DNA of 8,732 bases from Ornithinimicrobium sp. (GTDB lineage Bacteria > Actinomycetota > Actinomycetes > Actinomycetales > Dermatophilaceae), in assembly GCA_030145965.1 (NCBI GenBank), contig JASKZT010000088.1, positions 1 to 8,732 of the forward strand, given 5' to 3'. Under the pieces are notes generated by a model. It was given only the letters and a program-made list of their open reading frames with translations, was not told the origin of the DNA and did not search any database. Positions 1 to 5,651 of the stretch are shown here, piece after piece (position 1 is the first letter of the stretch; every line of letters starts with the position of its first letter). Both the position numbers and the translations under genes were made by a program.

Positions 1-1902
1 GGCGACGGTGTCACCCGGCTCGACGCCGAGGAGCATCCGGCTCATGTCGTTCAGCCCGACGGTGCCGGTGCGGACGCCGTCCACGACGGCGGTGCTGCGC
101 AGGGCGTCCCCGGCGGTCGCGGGGTCCAGCCCGACGGCCGGGGTGTTGCCCCAGCCCTCGCCCAGCACCACGTAGGCCGTCTCGACCGGGGTCACGGCCG
201 CCACGCCCTCGACGGCGGCGAGCCGGCCGGCCACGGAGTCGTCGAGCGGCAGCGGGAGCGCACCGGCGCGGGCCAGGGCGGTGGCGTCGGGCACCTCGTC
301 GCCCCCGTCGCCCGCGGCCGTGCCCGCGCCGGGGCGGTCCTCGCTGCCGGTCGTGAGGAGGACGTCGACCGCGTAGGCCTGGTCGATCTCGTCCAGGGCC
401 GTCCGCTGGCCGGTGGCCGCGCCGACGGAGGTCATCGTGATGAGCGTGACGCCGACGACGAGCGCGGCGCTGGTCGCCGCCGCCCGGCCGGGGTTGCGCA
501 CCGCGTTGTCCACGGCCAGCCGGCCGGGGACCCCTGCGGCGCGGGCGCCGAGACCCAGGGCCCGGACGGCCAGGGGCACGACGACGACCGCCGCCACGAG
601 CACCCCGAGGAAGGAGAGGAACCCACCGGCCACGCCGGGGAGCATCTCGCGCTCGGTCGCGGCGTAGACCATCGCGGCCGTGCCCGCGCCGACGAGCAGG
701 ACGGCCAGCCCGATCCGCACCCAGCCCACGCGGCGGCGCTCGGAGGAGCTGCCGGCCGGGCGCAGCGCGGCCAGCGGCGAGACCCGGGTGGCCCGCGCGG
801 CCGGCCACAGGCTGGCGAGCACGGTGACCAGCGTGCCGACGAGCAACGGCACGAGCAGCCCGACCGGGTCCAGCTGCAGCCCGACGTCGAGCGGGATGCC
901 CAGGTCGAGGCGGCGGCCGAGCGCGAGCAGGCCGGCGGCGGCCCCGACCCCGGCGAGCACGCCGAGGACGGAGGCGACCAGGCCGAGCACGACCGCCTCG
1001 AGGAGCACCTGACGGCGCACCTGGCCGCGCGTCGCCCCGACGCAGCGCAGCAGCGCCAGCTCCCCGGTGCGCTGGGCCAGGGTGATCGTGAAGGTGTTGG
1101 CGATGACGATGGCGGCGGTCAGCAGCGCCACGGCGCCGAAGCCGACGAGCACGACGCCCAGCCCCGCGGTGCCGGTCATCGTCGCGACCCGCTCCTCGGC
1201 GGCCTGCTCCCCGGTCTGCACGGTGACCCCCGACAGCGTCTCCACGACGGCTTCGCGGGCCGCGGCGGTGTCCTCGCCGGCGACGTCCAGCGAGACGGAC
1301 CGGTAGGCGAGCATCGGGTCGACGAGCCGCAGCGTCGCGTCGGAGGCGGCGAAGGTCTCGCCGAGGCTCAGCATCGGGTCGGCGTCGTCGAACTCGGCGA
1401 CGCCGCTCACGACGAGTGTGACGGGCTCGGGCTGCTCCTCGACGTCGTAGGCGGAGGGGCGCACGGTGAGCTCGTCACCGGCCCCCAGCCCGGCGGCTCG
1501 GGCCAGCTCGGCGGAGACGAGCACCTGCCCCTCACCGGTCGGCAGCTCGCCGCCGAGCAGGGTGACGCCGCTGGTGGGCAGCGGTGCGCCGTAGACCCAC
1601 CGGTTGGCGGACCGCTCGGCGCCGACGCTGGTCTCGCCGCGGACGGCCGAGACCTCCTCGAGCCCGGCGAGCGCGTCGTGGTCCTCGGTCGGCAGCCAGT
1701 CGCCGGAGCGGGTGACGACGAGGTCGGCCGAGCGCAGGGGGCCGGCGACCGACTCCTCCACCCCGGCCTTGGCCGTGGCGAGCACGACGAGGCTGGCGGC
1801 CAGGAAGCCGACCCCGATGAGGATGGCGACGGCGGCCGACAGCAGCCGGCGCCCTCGGGAGGCCAGGCCGGCGGTCATCCAGCCGGTCGACGGGCGCGCC
1901 AT
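1..1902 (-). CDS. FtsX-family ABC transporter permease, MacB-like (C-terminus cut off by the window edge)
   Basis: Minus-strand frame open from the ATG at 1902-1900 to the left edge, giving 634 residues with no stop. It is the membrane subunit of an ABC exporter driven by the ATPase just upstream. Visible order: a membrane segment at about 19-42 after a short basic N-terminus (GLASRGRRLLS); an extracytoplasmic domain at about 43-235; a membrane segment at about 237-263 running into the FtsX signature (QRTGELALLRCVGATRGQV); further segments at about 295-325, 344-365, 392-412, 423-449 and 472-492; then a second extracytoplasmic domain with an acidic Gly-rich stretch that continues off the window. 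Family members of this duplicated architecture are about 850 residues, so roughly 200 residues and the last membrane segments are missing. The start is preceded by GGGGAGGG about 4-5 nt away and shares one base with the ATPase stop (TGATG). Substrate unknown; the linked two-component system suggests antibiotic or envelope stress, which is inference. Confidence 0.93.
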   Translation of the reverse strand, partial: MARPSTGWMTAGLASRGRRLLSAAVAILIGVGFLAASLVVLATAKAGVEESVAGPLRSADLVVTRSGDWLPTEDHDALAGLEEVSAVRGETSVGAERSANRWVYGAPLPTSGVTLLGGELPTGEGQVLVSAELARAAGLGAGDELTVRPSAYDVEEQPEPVTLVVSGVAEFDDADPMLSLGETFAASDATLRLVDPMLAYRSVSLDVAGEDTAAAREAVVETLSGVTVQTGEQAAEERVATMTGTAGLGVVLVGFGAVALLTAAIVIANTFTITLAQRTGELALLRCVGATRGQVRRQVLLEAVVLGLVASVLGVLAGVGAAAGLLALGRRLDLGIPLDVGLQLDPVGLLVPLLVGTLVTVLASLWPAARATRVSPLAALRPAGSSSERRRVGWVRIGLAVLLVGAGTAAMVYAATEREMLPGVAGGFLSFLGVLVAAVVVVPLAVRALGLGARAAGVPGRLAVDNAVRNPGRAAATSAALVVGVTLITMTSVGAATGQRTALDEIDQAYAVDVLLTTGSEDRPGAGTAAGDGGDEVPDATALARAGALPLPLDDSVAGRLAAVEGVAAVTPVETAYVVLGEGWGNTPAVGLDPATAGDALRSTAVVDGVRTGTVGLNDMSRMLLGVEPGDTVA

Positions 1903-2663
1903 CAGACCCTCCCCAGCCGGCGCACGGCCTCCAGGACGGCGTCGGCGTCGGGCTCGACGAGGTCGCCGGCGAGCTGGCCGTCGGCGAGCAGCACGACCCG
2001 GTCGGCGGCGCCCGCCGCGACGGCGTCGTGGGTGACCATGACGACCGTCTGGCCCCACTCGTCCACCGAGCGGCGCAGCAGCGCCAGCACCTCGGCGCCG
2101 GTCGTGGAGTCCAGGGCGCCGGTCGGCTCGTCGGCGAAGATGACCTCCGGCCGCGTCACGAGCGCACGGGCCAGGGCGACGCGCTGCTGCTGGCCGCCGG
2201 AGAGCTCGCCGGGCCGGTGGCCCAGCCGGTCGCCCAGCCCCAGCGCCTCCACGACCGTCCGCTCCCACGCGGGGTCGGCGCCGCGGCCGGCGAGGTCGAG
2301 GGGCAGGCGGATGTTCTGCCGCGCGGTGAGGGTGGGCAGCAGGTTGAAGGCCTGGAAGACGAAGCCCACGGCGCGGCGGCGCAGCGTGGTCAGCTGCCGG
2401 TCGGTGAGGGAGGTCAGCTCGGTGTCGCCGAGGAACACCCGCCCTGAGGTGGGGGTGTCGAGGCCGGCGAGCAGGTGCATCAGCGTCGACTTGCCCGACC
2501 CGCTGGGGCCCATGATCGCGGTGAAGCGCTGGGCCTCCACGCCGACGGACACCCCGTCGAGGGCGCGGACGGCGGTCTCGCCGGATCCGTAGGTCTTGGT
2601 CAGGTCGGTGGCGCTGGCGGCCAGGGTGGGGGCAGCGGCTCTGCGCACGTCTGTCGTCGTCAT
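1902..2663 (-). CDS. ABC transporter ATP-binding protein, MacB/LolD-like
   Basis: Cytoplasmic ATPase (253 aa) that powers the downstream FtsX-type permease. All motifs are intact: Walker A GPSGSGKST at 52-60 (K58), Q-loop Q104, signature LSGGQ at 154-158, Walker B VIFADE at 174-179 (catalytic E179), D-loop GALD at 182-185 and switch H212. The lengths and the phrases FVFQAFNLLPTLTA and DEPTGALDS are typical of the MacB/LolD/BceA class that pairs with FtsX-like permeases. ATG 2663 is chosen; an in-frame GTG at 2669 adds two residues. Neither start has a Shine-Dalgarno sequence. A TAGCGT box ends seven bases before the ATG, so translation may be leaderless. The gene overlaps the permease by one base and begins about 70 bases after the second SMR gene, with a hairpin and a palindromic operator candidate in between. 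Substrate not identifiable from sequence. Confidence 0.95.
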   Translation of the reverse strand: MTTTDVRRAAAPTLAASATDLTKTYGSGETAVRALDGVSVGVEAQRFTAIMGPSGSGKSTLMHLLAGLDTPTSGRVFLGDTELTSLTDRQLTTLRRRAVGFVFQAFNLLPTLTARQNIRLPLDLAGRGADPAWERTVVEALGLGDRLGHRPGELSGGQQQRVALARALVTRPEVIFADEPTGALDSTTGAEVLALLRRSVDEWGQTVVMVTHDAVAAGAADRVVLLADGQLAGDLVEPDADAVLEAVRRLGRV

Positions 2664-2670
2664 GTCCACG

Positions 2671-2676
2671 ACGCTA
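2671..2676 (-). promoter_or_regulatory. Candidate -10 box for the ABC operon (leaderless)
   Basis: TAGCGT on the minus strand fits the actinobacterial TANNNT -10 pattern. It ends 7 nt before the ATG at 2663, the spacing usual for leaderless transcripts. The ATPase gene has no Shine-Dalgarno sequence, which agrees. No convincing -35 hexamer is seen 16-18 bp upstream, which would fit an activator-dependent promoter. Confidence 0.35.
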
Positions 2677-2701
2677 GGTGCGCGCGGCCGCCGCCCTCGT
2701 C

Positions 2702-2726
2702 CGCCGGTGGTCCCGAGCCACCGGCG
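2702..2726 (-). terminator. Hairpin after the SMR gene pair, probable terminator
   Basis: Perfect 9-bp inverted repeat (CGCCGGTGG / CCACCGGCG) with a 7-nt loop, starting 6 nt past the stop of the second SMR gene on the minus strand. There is no U-tract, as in many high-GC actinobacterial terminators. It separates the guanidine cassette from the ABC operon promoter region. It could also be part of the upstream regulatory region of the ABC operon. Confidence 0.45.
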
Positions 2727-2731
2727 CGCAC

Positions 2732-2749
2732 GTCATACCGTGGTATGAC
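2732..2749. promoter_or_regulatory. Perfect palindrome, candidate response-regulator operator upstream of the ABC operon
   Basis: GTCATACC-GT-GGTATGAC: two exact 8-bp arms around a 2-bp spacer. Its centre is about 77 bp upstream of the ATPase start. It overlaps the last codons and stop of the upstream SMR gene. NarL/LuxR-type regulators bind as dimers to inverted repeats of about this size. Related repeats lie upstream of the sensor kinase gene at 5588-5627, which is why I assign it to the regulator encoded at 3546-4247. The assignment is inference. Confidence 0.6.
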
Positions 2750-3095
2750 CTGCGACGTCGCCGCGCGCGGGGGCCTCCGTCGGGGTGCTGAGCTTGAGCC
2801 CGGCGACGCAGCCGATGATGCCCAGGAGGAAGACCGCCTTGAGCGGCGTCAGCGGCTCGCTGCCGGTCACCGCGGCCCAGAGGACGGTGAGCAGGGCGCC
2901 GACGCCGGTCCACACCGCGTAGGCGGTGCCGATCGGCACCGAGCGCATCGCCCGGCCCAGGCCGACGAGGCTGAGCACGGCGAAGACCGCGAAGACGACC
3001 GTCGGGACGGGGCGGGTGAGCCCCGCGGAGGCGCCCAGCGCGGTGGCCCACACGGCCTCCAGCACGGCGCTGCCCAGCAGCACGACCCACGCCAT
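2733..3095 (-). CDS. SMR-family transporter subunit, Gdx/SugE (YkkC-like) type, second gene of pair
   Basis: Small multidrug resistance protein (120 aa) of the inner membrane; with its partner it probably exports guanidinium in exchange for protons. Four membrane segments at about 2-20, 30-49, 55-77 and 84-101. The family's essential glutamate is E13 in the Gdx-like context LEAVWA, and segment 3 carries GTAYAVWTGVGA (56-67, W62), both closer to SugE/Gdx than to EmrE. The segment 4 end GLKL is followed by a hydrophilic tail (102-120), as in YkkC of Bacillus. Positive charges sit on the N-terminal/loop-2/C-terminal side (R48, R51, K101, R111) rather than in loops 1 and 3, predicting N-inside. 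It begins one base after the partner's stop (TGA-C-ATG), with AAGGTGG inside the partner's end as ribosome-binding site. The upstream guanidine-III riboswitch supports guanidinium as substrate. Confidence 0.93.
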   Translation of the reverse strand: MAWVVLLGSAVLEAVWATALGASAGLTRPVPTVVFAVFAVLSLVGLGRAMRSVPIGTAYAVWTGVGALLTVLWAAVTGSEPLTPLKAVFLLGIIGCVAGLKLSTPTEAPARGDVAGHTTV

Positions 3096-3096
3096 G

Positions 3097-3411
3097 TCAG
3101 GACACCACCTTGAGGCCGACGACGCAGCTGACGATGCCCAGGAGCAGCAGCAGGCGGACGAGCGAGGCCGGCTCGGTGCCGCGCACCATCGCCCAGAGGA
3201 CGGTCAGGCTGGCGCCGGTGGCGGTCCAGACGGCGTAGGCGGTGCCGGTGGGGATGGTCTCCATCGCCACGGCCAGCCCCCAGAGCGAGAGCAGGGCGGC
3301 GACGACGAAGACGACGGCGGGGCGCCAGCGGCGCAGGCCGTGGGAGGCGCCGAGCGCGGTGGCCCAGACGGCCTCCAGCACGCCCGAGCCGATGAGCAGG
3401 ACCCAGTCCAT
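3097..3411 (-). CDS. SMR-family transporter subunit, Gdx/SugE (YkkD-like) type, first gene of pair
   Basis: SMR membrane protein (104 aa), first gene after the riboswitch, expected to form an antiparallel heterodimer with the next gene product for guanidinium/proton antiport. It keeps E13 (LEAVWATAL) and GTAYAVWTATGA in segment 3 (56-67), where the partner has TGVGA. AMETIPTGTAYAVW and the abrupt end GLKVVS resemble YkkD. Arginines cluster in loops 1 and 3 (R27, R28, R30, R77, R86) while loop 2 carries E51, predicting N-outside, opposite to the partner. ATG 3411 is chosen because GAGG lies 8 nt upstream and the protein then begins exactly like the family (MDWVLLIGSG). A longer in-frame start at 3525 would translate straight through the riboswitch and is unlikely. 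Confidence 0.93.
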   Translation of the reverse strand: MDWVLLIGSGVLEAVWATALGASHGLRRWRPAVVFVVAALLSLWGLAVAMETIPTGTAYAVWTATGASLTVLWAMVRGTEPASLVRLLLLLGIVSCVVGLKVVS

Positions 3412-3419
3412 GAGGGCTA

Positions 3420-3428
3420 CCTCTTTCC
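3420..3428 (-). promoter_or_regulatory. Ribosome binding site of the SMR pair, likely the riboswitch-controlled element
   Basis: GGAAAGAGG, 8 nt before the ATG at 3411. Its GAGG (3423-3420) is complementary to CCTC at 3435-3432, so it can be masked in a local hairpin. CCAG (3443-3440) can instead pair with CTGG (3430-3427), putting the anti-Shine-Dalgarno CCTCC in a loop. This suggests translational control. Confidence 0.5.
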
Positions 3429-3453
3429 AGGGAGGACGACTGGCACGAAAGGT

Positions 3454-3493
3454 GGCCAGTCTTGTCCTCACCGGGTACTGAACCGTCGTCCGG
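3454..3493 (-). ncRNA. Guanidine-III riboswitch (ykkC-III)
   Basis: The minus strand reads CCGGACGA (3493-3486), then TACCCGG (3477-3471), then AGGACAAGAC (3468-3459). These are the conserved blocks of the guanidine-III aptamer known from actinobacteria (recognised from memory of the Thermobifida fusca aptamer; not searched). The fold is an H-type pseudoknot: CCGG 3493-3490 pairs with CCGG 3474-3471, interleaved with GGTTCAGT 3484-3477 pairing with ACTGGCC 3460-3454 (one bulge, one G-U). The class binds free guanidinium and turns on export genes. Here it sits 42 nt before an SMR pair, the expected target. The 3' strand of the second helix can alternatively pair with GCCAGT (3444-3439), giving a plausible switch. 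Confidence 0.88.
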
Positions 3494-3529
3494 GGCAGCG
3501 GACCCTCGCGCGGAGGCGCCGCCACCTCC

Positions 3530-3535
3530 AGGGTA
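3530..3535 (-). promoter_or_regulatory. Candidate -10 box for the riboswitch-SMR transcript
   Basis: TACCCT on the minus strand, 36 nt upstream of the aptamer and 10 nt past the response regulator stop, fits TANNNT. No clear -35 is seen. A weak hairpin (GGAGG 3529-3525 with CCTCC 3516-3512) overlaps the presumed transcript start and could instead end the regulator mRNA. Confidence 0.25.
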
Positions 3536-3545
3536 GCAAGGGGGC

Positions 3546-4247
3546 TCAGCCCGGGCGGCCCGCGAGACCGGTCTCGTAGGCGGTGATGACCATCTGCACG
3601 CGGTCGCGCAGGTCGAGCTTGTGCAGGACCCGGCCGATGTGGGTCTTGACCGTCGCCTCGGCGAGGAAGAGCTCGGCGGCGATCTCGGCGTTGGTCAGGC
3701 CGCGGCCCACGGCCTCGAGGACCTCGCGCTCGCGGTCGGTGAGCGGCGCGAGGCGGGCCGTCGCGGCCCGGCGCTCGGCGGCCTGCGCGCGCTCGAGGCC
3801 CGCGTCGGGCAGCTGCGGGACGAAGCGCTCGAGCATCCGGCGGGTCGTGGAGGGCGCCATCGCGGCGTCGCCGGCGTGCACGGCGCGGATCGCGGCGAGC
3901 AGCTCGGCGGGCCCGGCGTCCTTGAGGAGGAAGCCGGCCGCCCCTGCCTTGAGCGCGGCGAAGGCGTACTCGTCCAGGTCGAAGGTGGTCAGGACGAGCA
4001 CCTTGGGCGCGGCCTCGGCCTGCTGGATGCGGCGGGTGGCCTCGACGCCGTCCAGGCGCGGCATCCGGATGTCCATGAGCACGACGTCGGGCCGGGTGGC
4101 GGCGACGCCCTCCACGCCGGCCAGCCCGTCCGCGGCCTCGCCGACGACGGACATGTCGGCCTGGGCGTCGAGCACCATCCGGAAGCCGGCGCGCACCAGC
4201 TCCTGGTCGTCGACGAGGAAGAGGCGCACGGGGGCGTCGGCGGTCAC
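3546..4247 (-). CDS. Two-component response regulator, NarL/FixJ (LuxR HTH) family
   Basis: DNA-binding response regulator (233 aa) phosphorylated by the kinase encoded just upstream. The receiver domain covers about 6-123: acidic pair D13/D14, phosphoacceptor D59 (VLMDIRMP), switch T87 (VLTTFD) and K109 (FLLKDA). A linker of about 40 residues leads to a LuxR-type HTH at about 167-226 (LTDREREVLEAVGRG, then TNAEIAAELF and ATVKTHIGRVLHKL), the usual length for the family. The start is GTG 4247, preceded by a strong AAGGAG with 5-nt spacing and overlapping the kinase stop by four bases (GTGA), so the two are translationally coupled. Likely targets are the inverted repeats at 5588-5627 (its own operon) and 2732-2749 (the ABC exporter). 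Signal unknown; LiaR/DesR-like regulators often answer envelope damage or antibiotics, which is only an analogy here. Confidence 0.96.
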   Translation of the reverse strand: MTADAPVRLFLVDDQELVRAGFRMVLDAQADMSVVGEAADGLAGVEGVAATRPDVVLMDIRMPRLDGVEATRRIQQAEAAPKVLVLTTFDLDEYAFAALKAGAAGFLLKDAGPAELLAAIRAVHAGDAAMAPSTTRRMLERFVPQLPDAGLERAQAAERRAATARLAPLTDREREVLEAVGRGLTNAEIAAELFLAEATVKTHIGRVLHKLDLRDRVQMVITAYETGLAGRPG

Positions 4248-5551
4248 GGGGTCTCCTTGGACGGCATCGGCCGGGTCGAGGGCGAGGGGATGGGCGAGGA
4301 CGGGCTCGTGGTCCCGCGCGAGGGCGAGCCGCCGCGTGCCTCGACCGGGATGCTGGCGACGACCTCCCAGCCGCCGCGCGCCCGCGGCCCGGCGTGGACG
4401 CTGCCGTCGAGGACCTCGACCCGCTCGGTCATGCCGAGCAGGCCGTTGCCGGCGCCGTCGCCGCGGTGGTCTTCCCCGTCGGGGCTGCTGCCGTCGTCGG
4501 TGAGACGCACGAGCAGCATCGCCGGCGTGCGGAGCAGGTCGACGTCGACCGAGGCGTGGGGCCCGGCGTGCTTCAGGACGTTGGTCAGGCCCTCCTGCAC
4601 GACCCGGTAGGCCGCGAGGTCGACCTCCTTGGGCAGGTCGTCGACCCGGCCGCGCACGGCCAGGTGCACCGTCACGCCGGAGTCGCGCACCCGCTGCACG
4701 AGGTCGTCGAGGTAGGCCAGGCCCTGCAGGGGCGCGAGCTCGGCCGAGGAGCCCTCGTCGCGCAGGACGCCCACGAGGCGGCGGGTGTCGGCGAGGGAGG
4801 TGCGCGCGGTCCCGGCCAGGGTCTCCAGCGTCTGGGCGGCCCGCTGCAGCGCAGCCCGGTCCGGACCGATCGCCGGGGGCGCGTCCAGCGCCTGCCGCGC
4901 GGCGTACAGGGCCCCGTCGGCCTGCACGACGACGACCGCGAGCGAGTGCGCCACGATGTCGTGCATCTCCCGGGCGATGGAGGCCCGCTCGGACTGGGCG
5001 GTGAGCTGCTGGCGCTGGGCCTGGTCACGGGCGAGCGCGGCGTTCTGCTGCTCCAGGCGCGCGACGACCGCCTTGCGCCGCCGGACGACGTCGCCGAGCA
5101 CCCAGGCGACCGCGACGAACATCGACAGGAAGAACGCCTGCGTGCCGATGTAGAACAGCTGGGCCCTGATCGGCTCGTCCGACCAGCGCCAGTCGACGCC
5201 CGCGACGACCGCTCCGGCCAGACCGAGCCACAGCACCGCGAAGGACTGGCGACGGGTGCCGAAGGCCGCGGCGCTGTAGACGGCGATCGGCACGGCGACG
5301 TTGGCCGGGTGCGGCTCGTTGGAGGCCGCGACCTGGAGCAGGCAGGCCGCGGCGACGGCGACGGCGGTGAGCAGCGGCTCCCGCCGGCGCCACAGCAGCG
5401 GCACCACCATGAGCAGGCCGATGACCATGAGGCCGACGCCCGCGACCGCGCCGGCGGCCAGCACCCAGAGCACCAGCGCGCCGACCAGCAGGACGTCGGG
5501 CGCCCACCGGTGCCGGCGCACGTCCCGCGGAAGGTCTCTGAGCTCTCTCAT
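4244..5551 (-). CDS. Two-component sensor histidine kinase, HisKA_3 (HPK7) family
   Basis: Membrane sensor kinase (435 aa) that autophosphorylates and passes phosphate to D59 of the next gene product. The N-terminal part has about five or six hydrophobic segments (about 19-36, 38-55, 61-78, 84-98, 103-120, 135-155) with short loops, so sensing is probably within or near the membrane. A coiled linker follows (159-190, rich in Gln/Ala/Arg), then the HisKA_3 dimerisation domain with phosphoacceptor H197 (REMHDIVAHSL), and the HATPase domain at about 310-404: N-box QEGLTNVLKHA (N324), DDG at 352-354, and GNGLLGMTERV at 368-378. A Ser/Pro-rich tail (about 407-435) is unusual. ATG 5551 is chosen because it begins just before the first membrane segment. 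The same frame stays open to 5785, but that part would lie inside hutI and is low-complexity. No Shine-Dalgarno sequence; a TAGGCT box 8 nt upstream suggests leaderless translation. Confidence 0.95.
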   Translation of the reverse strand: MRELRDLPRDVRRHRWAPDVLLVGALVLWVLAAGAVAGVGLMVIGLLMVVPLLWRRREPLLTAVAVAAACLLQVAASNEPHPANVAVPIAVYSAAAFGTRRQSFAVLWLGLAGAVVAGVDWRWSDEPIRAQLFYIGTQAFFLSMFVAVAWVLGDVVRRRKAVVARLEQQNAALARDQAQRQQLTAQSERASIAREMHDIVAHSLAVVVVQADGALYAARQALDAPPAIGPDRAALQRAAQTLETLAGTARTSLADTRRLVGVLRDEGSSAELAPLQGLAYLDDLVQRVRDSGVTVHLAVRGRVDDLPKEVDLAAYRVVQEGLTNVLKHAGPHASVDVDLLRTPAMLLVRLTDDGSSPDGEDHRGDGAGNGLLGMTERVEVLDGSVHAGPRARGGWEVVASIPVEARGGSPSRGTTSPSSPIPSPSTRPMPSKETP

Positions 5552-5559
5552 CGGGCTCG

Positions 5560-5565
5560 AGCCTA
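5560..5565 (-). promoter_or_regulatory. Candidate -10 box of the two-component operon (leaderless)
   Basis: TAGGCT on the minus strand, 8 nt before the kinase ATG, matches TANNNT. The gene lacks a Shine-Dalgarno sequence. No good -35 is visible. Instead the tandem repeats at 5588-5627 are centred about 46 and 68 bp upstream of the start codon, where an activator would sit. Confidence 0.4.
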
Positions 5566-5587
5566 CGGGCGCGCCGAGGGGTGCCGC

Positions 5588-5605
5588 GTCGCACCGTGGT
5601 CTGGT
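5588..5605. promoter_or_regulatory. Degenerate operator copy, proximal to the kinase gene
   Basis: Plus strand GTCGCACC-GT-GGTCTGGT. It matches the palindrome at 2732-2749 at 13 of 18 positions, including the GT spacer and the ACC/GGT core. Its centre is 22 bp (two helical turns) from the next copy. Confidence 0.4.
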
Positions 5606-5609
5606 CCGC

Positions 5610-5627
5610 GTGCGACCTGGGTATGAC
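5610..5627. promoter_or_regulatory. Operator copy, distal to the kinase gene
   Basis: Plus strand GTGCGACC-TG-GGTATGAC. The right arm is identical to the palindrome at 2732-2749; the left arm keeps GT...ACC (5 of 8). Same 8-2-8 layout. It lies between the hutI hairpin and the kinase promoter, so it most likely serves the two-component operon. Confidence 0.5.
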
Positions 5628-5631
5628 GTGA

Positions 5632-5650
5632 CGCCTGGGGCGCCCCGGCG
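5632..5650 (-). terminator. GC-rich hairpin at the end of the hut operon
   Basis: Immediately after the hutI stop the minus strand reads CGCC-GGGG-CG-CCCC-A-GGCG, which folds into a stem with one bulged A and a tight loop. There is no U-tract. The position, directly past the last hut codon and before the operators of the next operon, fits a terminator. Confidence 0.5.
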
Positions 5651-5651
5651 C

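Noticed and set aside
2732..2749. Palindrome as transcription terminator
   Set aside because: A 2-nt loop cannot form a normal RNA hairpin, there is no U-tract, and a better hairpin lies just downstream at 2702-2726. Recurrence near the kinase favours an operator.
3454..3493. Guanidine-I or guanidine-II (mini-ykkC) riboswitch
   Set aside because: No pair of ACGR-loop hairpins and none of the longer ykkC-I conserved blocks as I know them; the pseudoknot and AGGACAAGAC are specific to class III.
3412..3525. N-terminal extension of the first SMR gene
   Set aside because: It would translate the riboswitch. SMR proteins begin directly with the first membrane segment, and a good ribosome site precedes 3411.
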